Positions 16,687 through 25,182 of a DNA stretch of 29,285 bases are shown in pieces. The DNA comes from Ruminococcaceae bacterium UBA5396. Its GTDB lineage: Bacteria > Bacillota > Clostridia > Oscillospirales > Acutalibacteraceae. The notes under the pieces are model-generated. The model was not told the origin of the DNA. It saw only the letters and a list, made by a program, of their open reading frames with translations, and made no database searches. The stretch is taken from assembly GCA_002410715.1 (NCBI GenBank), contig DHOG01000089.1:15782-45066 (forward strand). Direction: 5' to 3'. The position numbers were made by a program, and so were the translations under genes. How positions within the stretch are numbered: position 1 is the stretch's first letter; each line of letters starts with the position of its first letter.

Positions 16687-19014
16687 ATGAGAGCGGTTAT
16701 TATGGCCGGCGGAGAGGGGACGAGGCTTAGACCACTGACTTGTGACTTGCCAAAGCCTATGGCTAGCCTTTGTGGGCGCCCTATAATGGAGTATATACTT
16801 GATTTGGTTGACATGCACCATATAGATAAGGCGACTGTTACACTTCGTTATCTTCCCTCAGCCATATCCGGGTATTTCGGGGAAAGGTATCGCGGTATAT
16901 CATTGCGTTATACCGTAGAAGATAAGCCGCTTGGAACTGCCGGTAGTGTGAAAGGCGCAGTACAGGGAATCGGTGAAATGGACAGCAGTGATATACTTGT
17001 CATCAGCGGTGACGCGCTTACCGATTTTGATTTAACTGCCGCCGCAGAATTTCATAAAAAAAGCGGTGCTGCAGCAACTCTTGTTATCACTCAGGTTGAT
17101 GATCCCAGAGAATATGGCTTGGTACGTGCTGACTCAAAAGGACGTGTACTGGGATTTGTTGAAAAACCGGGATGGGCACAGGCAGTAACAGATGCGGCTA
17201 ATACTGGAATATATATACTATCGCCATCGGTGTTATCATATATTCCGGATGATACAGCCTTTGATTTTGCAAAGGATTTATTTCCCTTGCTGTTGAGAAA
17301 GGGTATTCCGCTATTTGCATATGAAGCAAACGGTTATTGGTGCGATATCGGGAATCTTACCACATATCTGACATGTCAGCGTGATATTCTTGAGGGCAGG
17401 TTGCGCACTATTCCGGCTCCTGAAAACGGTATCTTATGCCGGTCGGATCGTCCTCAAGGGGGATATACAATTACTCCACCTGTGTACATCGGAAGGGATG
17501 TCAATATAGGAGTAGGAGCACAGATAGGGCCATTCGCTATATTGGGTGACGGTTGTCGGATTGGAAACGGGGCAAAGATAAGGAGCTCTGTTCTTTTGGA
17601 ATCGTCATATACGGGGGATCGGACTTCATTGACCGGAACTCTTCTTTGTCATGGGGCGTCGGTTCGCCGCGGTGCCTCCCTATTTGAAGGATCGGCAATC
17701 GGTTCGGGAAGCGTAGTTGGTGAATATGCAACGGTTTTTCCCGATGTTAAGGTATGGCCGAATAAGCATGTGGAAAGCAATTGCGTCTTACGGGATAATG
17801 TACGGGATGGGTGTGGTGCTTCGGTTGCTTTTGATGATGCGGGATTGACAGGTGAAACCGGTGTAGAAGTGACACCGGAGCTGTGTGCCCGTGTCGGAGC
17901 GGCCGTGGGAAGTCTTGCAGATGGAGAAAAAGTAGCAATCGGATGCAGTAGTGATCAGGCAGCCGCATCTTTAAAAATGGCGCTTGCGTCCGGTGTTCTT
18001 TCAACGGGCAGTGTTGTATGGGATTTTTGCGCATGTATTGAACCTCAGTTTGATTTCTTTGTTAATTTCGCAAGAATTCACGCTGGTGTATATATTTGCG
18101 GAGGCCCAAAATCCTGCATTCGCTTGACGGCTGCCGGAGGTCTTCCCGCAGCACGCAATATTGAGCGCAATGTCGAGGCGCGATTAGCAAGCGGCGATTT
18201 TAAGCGGGTAGGATGGGAGAATATTCGTGAAGTAACAGACATGAGCAGTATGAGGCAGTTATATAGGCAGGAGCTAATCAGTATGGCTCCAATGGGGTTG
18301 GACGGTTTATCCGCAACTGTACGTGGTTCAGACTATGAACCTACTAAGCTACTGGCTTCTGTTCTGAGTACACTGGGGTGTGCTCCGAACGGTGACCTGC
18401 GCCTACATTTGGGAGCAGGAGGCCGGAGACTTTCCATATTTGAACCCGAGGCTGGTTATGTATGGCCGGAGCAGACACTTGCGCTTTCATGCTTGATTGA
18501 GCTGGAGCGGGGCAATGACATCGCACTCCCTTATGATGCCCCAATGGCAATTGAACGGCTTGCAGAACAATATGGACACAGAGTGAAAAGATACCTGAAC
18601 TGTCCGGCTGATGACTGCGATGCGGATGCGAGGTACCTAGCGGCAAGCCAGTTATGGGCAAGGGACGGACTAATGATGTCGGCTCGCATTTTATATTATA
18701 TGAAGCAAAATAATATTTCACTTTCTGAACTCCTGCGGAGACTTCCAGGATTTGCGGTTGCTACCAAGACCATTAGCTGTAATGTTAATCCAGGCAGAGT
18801 ATTGCGTGAGATTTCAACCGATTATGAAGAAGGAGGCGAAGGAACTCGCATCAAAACAAAAAACGGTGTTTTGTTTGTGCGCCCGTCTAAACGGGGAAAA
18901 AAACTTATTTTGATTGCGGAAGCCGCCGATACAGAGGTTGCAGCCGAGCTATGCGGTGAGTTGGAACAAAAACTTGCCACTGTTTTCCTTGACATTGAAA
19001 GAGAAACAAAGTAA
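16687..19014 (+). CDS. Sugar nucleotidyltransferase fused to a phosphohexomutase-like domain
   Basis: A 775-residue protein in three parts. Residues 1 to about 240 are a nucleotidyltransferase with GGEGTRLRPLT at 8-18, PKPM, and the metal-binding SGDA at 107-110, resembling mannose-1-phosphate guanylyltransferase. About 255-375 form a left-handed beta-helix (hexapeptide repeats such as IGRDVNIGVGAQIGPFAILG). About 385-775 align in order and length with a phosphoglucomutase/phosphomannomutase, but the catalytic motifs have been lost: the TASHNP serine loop reads CGGPKS (471-476), the DGDxDR metal loop reads GAGGRR (576-581), and the RPSGTEP phosphate loop reads RPSKRGK (732-738). It is therefore likely a working nucleotidyltransferase with a non-catalytic mutase domain. 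The start MRAVIMAGG is canonical. The sugar substrate is not determined. Confidence 0.82.
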   Translation: MRAVIMAGGEGTRLRPLTCDLPKPMASLCGRPIMEYILDLVDMHHIDKATVTLRYLPSAISGYFGERYRGISLRYTVEDKPLGTAGSVKGAVQGIGEMDSSDILVISGDALTDFDLTAAAEFHKKSGAAATLVITQVDDPREYGLVRADSKGRVLGFVEKPGWAQAVTDAANTGIYILSPSVLSYIPDDTAFDFAKDLFPLLLRKGIPLFAYEANGYWCDIGNLTTYLTCQRDILEGRLRTIPAPENGILCRSDRPQGGYTITPPVYIGRDVNIGVGAQIGPFAILGDGCRIGNGAKIRSSVLLESSYTGDRTSLTGTLLCHGASVRRGASLFEGSAIGSGSVVGEYATVFPDVKVWPNKHVESNCVLRDNVRDGCGASVAFDDAGLTGETGVEVTPELCARVGAAVGSLADGEKVAIGCSSDQAAASLKMALASGVLSTGSVVWDFCACIEPQFDFFVNFARIHAGVYICGGPKSCIRLTAAGGLPAARNIERNVEARLASGDFKRVGWENIREVTDMSSMRQLYRQELISMAPMGLDGLSATVRGSDYEPTKLLASVLSTLGCAPNGDLRLHLGAGGRRLSIFEPEAGYVWPEQTLALSCLIELERGNDIALPYDAPMAIERLAEQYGHRVKRYLNCPADDCDADARYLAASQLWARDGLMMSARILYYMKQNNISLSELLRRLPGFAVATKTISCNVNPGRVLREISTDYEEGGEGTRIKTKNGVLFVRPSKRGKKLILIAEAADTEVAAELCGELEQKLATVFLDIERETK

Positions 19015-19048
19015 TATTAATAAGATATATGGGACTGTATGTAGTCTC

Positions 19049-19068
19049 AATCTGCGGACGGATTTTTT
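19049..19068 (+). terminator. Possible terminator after the nucleotidyltransferase fusion
   Basis: AATCTG (19049-19054) pairs with CGGATT (19059-19064) around a 4-base loop, followed by a T-run to 19068. The stem is short, with one wobble pair, so it is a modest candidate. Confidence 0.35.
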
Positions 19069-19126
19069 CTTGGTATTGGTATGTGTTCGGAAATGAATAC
19101 ACAAAACGAGAAGGGATTATAGCGCA

Positions 19127-19154
19127 AGCTTCACATGCGTGAGGCTCTTTTCTT
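19127..19154 (+). terminator. Possible second terminator hairpin upstream of rnj
   Basis: AGCTTCAC (19127-19134) pairs with GTGAGGCT (19139-19146; one wobble) around ATGC, followed by CTTTTCTT. This is the better of the terminator-like hairpins between the fusion gene and rnj. Confidence 0.4.
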
Positions 19155-19184
19155 AATGCAATTAAAGCAGATTAATTTAGAAAT

Positions 19185-19205
19185 AACCCATTTTATGAAT
19201 GGGTT
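19185..19205 (+). other. 8-bp perfect hairpin in the rnj leader
   Basis: AACCCATT (19185-19192) and AATGGGTT (19198-19205) pair around TTATG. It is followed by only a short T-run, so it may be a leader structure or a weak terminator. It lies about 60 bases before the rnj start. Confidence 0.35.
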
Positions 19206-19263
19206 TTGCAGTGCTGACCTACTTTAAGGCATTCGGCACGATATTTTGAATGGAGGTTTATTT

Positions 19264-21153
19264 GTGACAACCGACGGAAAAAAAATAAGCGAACAGGGAC
19301 AGATGCGCACTTCAAAGCAAGGAACTCCCAGGCAGGAAAATCGTTCTGCGGGCGGTAGAAAGAACGGTCTTTCGACAGCAAAGACGGGAGCCGGCAGCAA
19401 CAAAGCATCATCTGCGCAAAGTAAGGCGGCGGCAGCCTCAATCCCCGAAAAACAACAGGGAAGGTATCGTCGTCAGCCCAAAAGGGAAGCTTCAGCTTTG
19501 CCGATTAGGCTTACGATGTTAGGCGGTCTGAACGAGATTGGTAAAAATATTACCATGTTTGAATATGGTGACGATGCCTTTTTAATTGATTGCGGTATGG
19601 CTTTTCCAGACGATGATATGCTGGGCGTGGATATTGTTCTTCCGGATTTTACACATGTTATTAAAAATAAAGATAAAATCCAAGGTATTGTTCTTACGCA
19701 CGGACATGAAGATCATATCGGAGGACTGCCCTATCTTTTAAAGGAAGTGAATTTTCCTATCTACGGAACAAGGTTAACTCTTGCACTTGTAGAGTCAAAG
19801 TTGAAAGAGCACGGCCTTTCTGGCAAGGTGCAACTTAATGTAGTGCAGCCAGGAAAGGTAATTCCGTTTGGCGGCGTTTCTGTCGAATTCATTAATGTAA
19901 ATCATTCAATACCAGATGCTGTCGCATTGGGAATTAAAACCCCCCTCGGTTATGTTGTTCATACAGGTGACTTTAAAATAGATTTTACCCCGGTATTGGG
20001 CTCAATGATTGATCTTCCGCGTTTCGGCGCGCTGGGAAATGAGGGCGTTTTGGCTCTTCTGGCAGATTCAACCAATGCAGAAAGGCCGGGATTTACGGCA
20101 AGTGAGCGGGTTGTAGGGGAAAGCTTCGAAAATCTGTTCCGTAAAGCAGAAAATAAGCGTATTATTATCGCTACATTCTCATCCAATATACACAGGATAC
20201 GCCAGATTATTGATGCAGCAGTAGCAGACGGTCGTAAGGTTGCCGTATCCGGACGAAGCATGATTAATGTTGTTGGTATCGCAAGTGAGCTTGGCTATCT
20301 TCAGCTCCCTGAAGGCGTTATTATTGATATTGATACCATTAACCGTTATCCAAAAGATAAGGTTATTTTAATTACAACCGGCAGTCAAGGTGAACCGATG
20401 TCGGCTTTATCACGTATGGCTTTTTCCGATCATCGCAAGGTGGAAGTGGGACCCGATGATTACATTATTATTTCTGCTACACCCATTCCGGGAAATGAAA
20501 AGACGGTAACAAAAGTAATTAATGAACTTATGAAACGCGGCTGTGACGTTGTGTTTGAGAAAATGTACGATGTACATGTTTCGGGTCACGCATGTCAGGA
20601 GGAGCTTAAAACAATTCACGGATTGACCCGCCCCAAGTTTTTTATACCTGTTCACGGCGAGCAGAAGCATATGCGTAAAAGCATACAAATCGCAAAGTCT
20701 ATGGGAATGGGTGCCGGTAATGTGCTAATCCCCGATATCGGAAAGGTGATTGAAATCACGGCTGATAAAATGGAGATTGTTGGATCTGTACCTGCGGGGC
20801 GTATGCTTGTGGACGGTCTGGGTGTCGGCGATGTGGGAAGCATCGTTCTTCGAGACAGAAAGCATCTTGCCGAGGATGGCCTGATCGTGGTAGTGGCTTG
20901 CATCGATGCCGCAAATGGTGAACTTATTTCAGGACCGGATATTGTTTCACGCGGCTTTGTTTATGTCCGCGAGTCTGAGCAACTAATTGAGGAAGCAAGA
21001 AAACTTGCACGTGAGGTTTTGGAAAACTGTGTCCGTGAACGCTCATATGACTGGACCACAATGAAAACCAAGGTTCGCGATGAGCTGTCTCATATGTTGT
21101 TCCACAAAACAAAGAGAAGTCCGATGATACTACCCATAATTATGGATATTTAA
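19264..21153 (+). CDS. rnj: Ribonuclease J with a long basic N-terminal extension
   Basis: A 629-residue metallo-beta-lactamase/beta-CASP ribonuclease with 5'-3' exonuclease and endonuclease activity in mRNA decay and rRNA maturation. The Zn-binding signature HGHEDH lies at 146-151. Also present are HTGDFKID, the beta-CASP region with SGRSM, TGSQGEP, HVSGHA, and FIPVHGE with its metal-binding His. The C-terminal domain ends MILPIIMDI. The catalytic region starts near residue 80, so the first 78 residues are an extra low-complexity stretch rich in Lys, Arg, Ser, Ala and Gln; Bacillus RNase J1 has 555 residues in all. The start is GTG 19264, with GGAGG at 19252-19256, seven bases upstream; the frame is open to a TTG at 19246 inside that site. 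Two possible terminators and a hairpin lie upstream. Confidence 0.95.
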   Translation: MTTDGKKISEQGQMRTSKQGTPRQENRSAGGRKNGLSTAKTGAGSNKASSAQSKAAAASIPEKQQGRYRRQPKREASALPIRLTMLGGLNEIGKNITMFEYGDDAFLIDCGMAFPDDDMLGVDIVLPDFTHVIKNKDKIQGIVLTHGHEDHIGGLPYLLKEVNFPIYGTRLTLALVESKLKEHGLSGKVQLNVVQPGKVIPFGGVSVEFINVNHSIPDAVALGIKTPLGYVVHTGDFKIDFTPVLGSMIDLPRFGALGNEGVLALLADSTNAERPGFTASERVVGESFENLFRKAENKRIIIATFSSNIHRIRQIIDAAVADGRKVAVSGRSMINVVGIASELGYLQLPEGVIIDIDTINRYPKDKVILITTGSQGEPMSALSRMAFSDHRKVEVGPDDYIIISATPIPGNEKTVTKVINELMKRGCDVVFEKMYDVHVSGHACQEELKTIHGLTRPKFFIPVHGEQKHMRKSIQIAKSMGMGAGNVLIPDIGKVIEITADKMEIVGSVPAGRMLVDGLGVGDVGSIVLRDRKHLAEDGLIVVVACIDAANGELISGPDIVSRGFVYVRESEQLIEEARKLAREVLENCVRERSYDWTTMKTKVRDELSHMLFHKTKRSPMILPIIMDI

Positions 21154-21177
21154 AAAATCTAATATTTAATGTATAAT
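21149..21177 (+). promoter_or_regulatory. Sigma-A-like promoter of gdpP
   Basis: TTTAAA (21149-21154, 4 of 6) is followed after 17 bases by a perfect TATAAT at 21172-21177. The -35 overlaps the rnj stop codon, so gdpP can be transcribed separately, with a leader of about 90 nt. Confidence 0.5.
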
Positions 21178-21192
21178 GGTAAACACAAATGC

Positions 21193-21232
21193 TGACGCGG
21201 CTGTTTCATTGGCATTTGAGACAGTCACGTCA
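21193..21232 (+). other. Hairpin in the gdpP leader
   Basis: TGACG (21193-21197) pairs with CGTCA (21228-21232) and CTGTTTC (21201-21207) pairs with GAGACAG (21218-21224, one wobble), with a symmetrical 3/3 internal loop and a 10-base apical loop. It has no T-tract. It does not match the c-di-AMP (ydaO) riboswitch, whose structure is much larger. Confidence 0.4.
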
Positions 21233-21273
21233 TCGCGATTTATAAATTAACCCGAAAGGCAAGGTAACAGACT

Positions 21274-23268
21274 ATGAAAAAGCGCCGAGTTTGGAGTATC
21301 ACGCCACCGGTTCTAATTCTTGGAACAGCTTTGTTGCTGGCAGTTGGGGTAACATATTTTCTCAACCGCATTGTTTTCTTTGCCGAACTTGGGTTGACAG
21401 TATCAGTAATAGCTGTTGCTTTCGGATGGATGATTTACACCAGACGCGGCATTCACAGTACGCTTTTAAGTGTTGCCGAAAGCCTTGATCAGACGAGCAA
21501 GGATTCACTTTCCAGCTCACCTTTGCCCGTAGTGGTTTGTTCTGAGCAGGGCGAAATCCTTTGGTATAACGTGATATTTCAAAATGAGGTGCTTGAAAAC
21601 AATGCTGTTTACGGAGAATCACTTAGTGTAATAACCGGAGGACCGAATGCTGCAGACCTTTCTAAGAAGAAATTTGTTGACGTAAGCTACGGGAGCCGGC
21701 GTTATACCGCATATATTAGTAAAGTCACATCCGATGATACCGCACTTTATGTACTCTATTATATTGAGAATACCAGATATAAAAAGGTATTTGAAGAGTA
21801 TATGCTAAGCCGTCCGTCCGTGGTTCTTATTTACATAGACAATATGGATGAACTGCTTCAAAACGCACGGGAAAGTGAACGGGCACAGATTTCAGGTAAG
21901 GTTGAAACATTGCTTGAGGATTGGACATCAAAGACAAGCGGTTTGCTTCGCCGTTTAGCAAGTGATCGTTTTTTGTTGATTGTTGAACAGCGTCATCTGC
22001 AACAGATCATACTCCAAAAATTTGATATTCTGGACAAGGTACGTTCGGTTCAGACCGGAGCAAACATCAGTGTTACTTTATCAATCGGTGTGGGGCAGGG
22101 GGCTACGCTTCGTGAATCTGAACAACTTGCAAGGCAAGCAATTGATATGGCATTGGGGCGGGGAGGGGATCAGGCTGCGGTCAAAACCAAAAACGGGTTT
22201 GACTTTTACGGTGGTGTATCCCGCGGGATTGAAAGAAGAACCAAAGTACGTACCCGCGTTGTGGCTTCCGCTCTTCAGGAACTGATTGAAAGCAGTGACA
22301 ACGTTCTTGTCATGGGACACCGTTTTTCTGATCTTGATTGCTTGGGCGCGGCCACCGCACTTGCTTCCTGTATACGCGGACTTGGTAAATGCGCGAATGT
22401 TGTTGTTAAGCAGTCCCAGTCACTAACACCTGAGCTGATAAAAAGATATATAGATTCTGGATTTGGTGATCTGTTTTTAGAACCTGATGATGCATTATTG
22501 AATATATCTGGAAAAACCCTTCTTATCATTACCGATACGCATAACCCAAATCTTGTTGAATCCGAAGAAATTTTACAAGCGGCGGAAACGGTTGTTGTGA
22601 TTGACCATCACCGAAAAATGGTGGATCATATTGATAATGCAGTCATATTCTTTCACGAACCATATGCATCCTCAGCTTCTGAAATGGTTGCAGAGATGTT
22701 GCAGTATATTGACGGCATCAATATGTCACGACTGGATGCCGAATCCTTGCTGGCAGGAATTATGCTTGATACTCGCAGCTTTGTGTTCAAAGCGGGCGTG
22801 AGAACATTTGAAGCCGCTGCATATCTTCGTCGTCTGGGTGCGGATACGGTTGAAGTAAAGCGCATGTTCTCCGGAAGCATTGAGACTTATAAGGAGAAAG
22901 CAGATATTGTTGCAGAAACGCAGATGTATAAACAAGCTGCCATTGCTGTTGACAGATCAGGTTTAGGCGGTCAGCTCAGGATCGCGGCGGCACAGGCAGC
23001 CGACGAAATGCTATATATCAAAGGTGTGGAAGCTTCGTTTGTGTTGTTTGCAGATGAAGACTCGGTCAATATATCTGCCCGGTCGCTCGGTGATTTTAAT
23101 GTTCAGCTTGTGATGGAGGCAATGGGCGGAGGAGGTCATTTGACCATGGCGGGCGCCCGGCTTGCCAATACAACGCTTGAACAGGCGTATAACAGCTTGA
23201 TCGAAGTGATAGACAGATATAAACAGGATCAGCACAGCCGTGCTCTTTCTTTAAAAAACGCCTATTAG
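21274..23268 (+). CDS. gdpP: Cyclic-di-AMP phosphodiesterase GdpP
   Basis: A 664-residue membrane protein that hydrolyses c-di-AMP. Domains: two membrane helices (about 12-32 and 35-54), a PAS-like domain (about 70-170), a degenerate GGDEF domain (about 175-305, without a GGDEF motif), and the catalytic DHH/DHHA1 module. Catalytic motifs are intact: GHRFSDLD with His349, Asp353 and Asp355, the ITDTHNPN strand, DHH at 444-446, Asp499 in MLDTRSF, and GGGGHLTMAG near the end. Length matches the family. AAAGGCAAGG lies upstream of ATG 21274. It is followed by rplI 35 bases later, a neighbourhood common in Firmicutes. Confidence 0.96.
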   Translation: MKKRRVWSITPPVLILGTALLLAVGVTYFLNRIVFFAELGLTVSVIAVAFGWMIYTRRGIHSTLLSVAESLDQTSKDSLSSSPLPVVVCSEQGEILWYNVIFQNEVLENNAVYGESLSVITGGPNAADLSKKKFVDVSYGSRRYTAYISKVTSDDTALYVLYYIENTRYKKVFEEYMLSRPSVVLIYIDNMDELLQNARESERAQISGKVETLLEDWTSKTSGLLRRLASDRFLLIVEQRHLQQIILQKFDILDKVRSVQTGANISVTLSIGVGQGATLRESEQLARQAIDMALGRGGDQAAVKTKNGFDFYGGVSRGIERRTKVRTRVVASALQELIESSDNVLVMGHRFSDLDCLGAATALASCIRGLGKCANVVVKQSQSLTPELIKRYIDSGFGDLFLEPDDALLNISGKTLLIITDTHNPNLVESEEILQAAETVVVIDHHRKMVDHIDNAVIFFHEPYASSASEMVAEMLQYIDGINMSRLDAESLLAGIMLDTRSFVFKAGVRTFEAAAYLRRLGADTVEVKRMFSGSIETYKEKADIVAETQMYKQAAIAVDRSGLGGQLRIAAAQAADEMLYIKGVEASFVLFADEDSVNISARSLGDFNVQLVMEAMGGGGHLTMAGARLANTTLEQAYNSLIEVIDRYKQDQHSRALSLKNAY

Positions 23269-23303
23269 ATTATTGATGTTTTTATGTGAAAGGATGAATC
23301 GAC

Positions 23304-23744
23304 ATGAAAGTTATATTGAAACAGGATGTAAAGGGAAAGGGGAAAAAGGGAGAACTTATTAATGTATCCGATGGGTATGCCCGTAATTTTTTGTTTCCCC
23401 ATGGGCTTGCTATGGAAGCTAACGCGTCAGCGTTAAATGATCTTAAAAACCGCGAGCAAGCTGCCGCTTACCATATAGAACAGGAAAAACAGCAGGCTGA
23501 AACCACGGCATCTATTCTTGAAGGAAAAACACTGAAAATTCAAGCGCGTGGCGGTCAGAACGGTCGTTTATTTGGTTCGGTAACTACAAAAGAGATTGCG
23601 GAAGAGCTTAAAAAGCAGTATCATGTATCTATTGATAAACGTAAAATCTCGATGGAAGATATAAAAGCCTTCGGCTCGTATACAGCCGAATTAAAGCTTG
23701 GACACAAGATCTCAGCAAAAATCACTGTAATGGTGGAAGAATAA
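23304..23744 (+). CDS. rplI: 50S ribosomal protein L9
   Basis: A 146-residue ribosomal protein that binds 23S rRNA at the base of the L1 stalk. The N-terminal RNA-binding domain is complete ([21 protein letters not shown], then [13 protein letters not shown], the family signature). A long central helix (about 41-75) joins it to the C-terminal domain, about 78-146, with the usual [16 protein letters not shown]. Length is normal. It lies between gdpP and dnaB, as in many Firmicutes, and is preceded by AAAGGATG upstream of ATG 23304. Confidence 0.97.
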   Translation: MKVILKQDVKGKGKKGELINVSDGYARNFLFPHGLAMEANASALNDLKNREQAAAYHIEQEKQQAETTASILEGKTLKIQARGGQNGRLFGSVTTKEIAEELKKQYHVSIDKRKISMEDIKAFGSYTAELKLGHKISAKITVMVEE

Positions 23745-23781
23745 TCAGATTTAACATCATGAAAGGAAAAGGAAGAATATT

Positions 23782-25182
23782 ATGCCATCGGCAGTTAGAT
23801 TGGATACTATTTCCGCACTCGGTAGCCGCAGTCTTGGTGAATACCAGGATGGAATCAGCCTGCCTTATAGTCTTGAAGCGGAGCAGGCGGTTTTAGGTTC
23901 AATTCTTCTTGACCCAAACTGCATTAACAGTGTTGCAGATGTTTTGCGGGTTGAACATTTCTATTTGCCCGAGCATCAGGCAATTTATCGTGTTATGAGT
24001 GTCAAGATGATGGAATCACAAATCATCGACTTTGTAACTGTATTGGAATCCCTGAAATCAGAGGGCTTTTTTTCAGGAGAAGAGGGGAAGGCTTATCTTT
24101 TAAAGCTGGCACAGCTTGTTCCCTCAATTTCAAACATAGGCAATTATGCCCGTATTGTTAAGGAAAAGCATGATGTCCGTACTCTGATTGGTGCTGCACG
24201 TGAGATAATGGATGATGCCATGGATGCATCCATTGAGCCATCTGTACTGCTTGATTCAGCTGAACAAAAAATATATGAGATCCGCCAGGGAAGACAGGTC
24301 GGCGGTTTGGTACCAATACAGGAGATACTTGCCAGCAACTACGAGACATTCAATAAGCTTGCCTCGGACGATCGTGACGAATTCGTAGGTATCCCGTCGG
24401 GTATATCTGCATTGGATGAAATTACAACCGGACTTAACCGATCCGACCTCATTATCGTTGGAGCACGTCCCGGTATGGGTAAGACCAGCTTTGCGCTGAA
24501 TCTTGCCCGTAACGTAGCTGTGAAGGAAAATAAGACTGTAGCCTTTTTTGCCCTTGAAATGTCACGCGAGCAGCTTGTTAATAGGTTGCTTTCGAGTGAA
24601 GCCAAGGTTTCAAGTAAAAAGCTTCGTGTCGGTAATCTCACGCCCGATGAATGGGCGCGAATTGCGGCGGCATCGGGCGTGCTTTGTAAAGCACCGATGT
24701 ATTTCGATGATACATCCAGCATTACTGTGCCTGAAATGAAAGCCAGGCTTCGCAGACTAAAAAAGGTAGATTTTGTGGTTATTGATTACCTCCAGCTTAT
24801 GCATTCTGCCAAACGTACCGAAAACCGCGTACAGGAGGTTTCAGAAATCACACGAAGTCTTAAAATTATGGCCAAGGAGCTGCATATTCCGCTTATGGTT
24901 TGCGCACAGCTCGCCCGTGGAACTGAAAAGCAGGCAAATCACCGTCCGGCACTGGCTGATTTGCGCGAATCCGGTTCAATCGAGCAGGATGCTGATCAGG
25001 TATTGTTCCTTTATCGTGATGAGTATTATAAAAATGAAAAAGAGGATCCGTCCAAAGTTGAAACCGGAACATCAGAAGTGATTGTATCCAAAAACCGTCA
25101 TGGGGAGCTGGGGACTGTGAAGCTGGCTTGGTCCGGCGAATTCACCCAATTTTCCAGTTTGGAGATGCATCGCAGTGAATGA
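23782..25182 (+). CDS. dnaB: Replicative DNA helicase DnaB
   Basis: A 466-residue hexameric helicase that unwinds DNA at the replication fork. The N-terminal domain (LPYSLEAEQAVLGSILLD) binds primase, and the RecA-like C-terminal domain carries Walker A GARPGMGKT at 227-235, the Walker B region VDFVVIDYLQLM, the LSRG-like AQLARGTE, and LRESGSIEQDADQVLFLYRDEYY. No intein is inserted at the usual P-loop site. The first 25 residues before the conserved start are a slightly longer N-terminus than usual. AAAGGAAAAGGAAG lies before ATG 23782. Its last codons overlap the tilS start by 8 bases. Confidence 0.97.
   Translation: MPSAVRLDTISALGSRSLGEYQDGISLPYSLEAEQAVLGSILLDPNCINSVADVLRVEHFYLPEHQAIYRVMSVKMMESQIIDFVTVLESLKSEGFFSGEEGKAYLLKLAQLVPSISNIGNYARIVKEKHDVRTLIGAAREIMDDAMDASIEPSVLLDSAEQKIYEIRQGRQVGGLVPIQEILASNYETFNKLASDDRDEFVGIPSGISALDEITTGLNRSDLIIVGARPGMGKTSFALNLARNVAVKENKTVAFFALEMSREQLVNRLLSSEAKVSSKKLRVGNLTPDEWARIAAASGVLCKAPMYFDDTSSITVPEMKARLRRLKKVDFVVIDYLQLMHSAKRTENRVQEVSEITRSLKIMAKELHIPLMVCAQLARGTEKQANHRPALADLRESGSIEQDADQVLFLYRDEYYKNEKEDPSKVETGTSEVIVSKNRHGELGTVKLAWSGEFTQFSSLEMHRSE

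Noticed and set aside
21178..21273. c-di-AMP (ydaO) riboswitch before gdpP
   Set aside because: The leader is too short and lacks the large pseudo-symmetrical structure.
24460..24500. Possible intein at the DnaB P-loop
   Set aside because: The P-loop and the following sequence are continuous, and the total length is normal.
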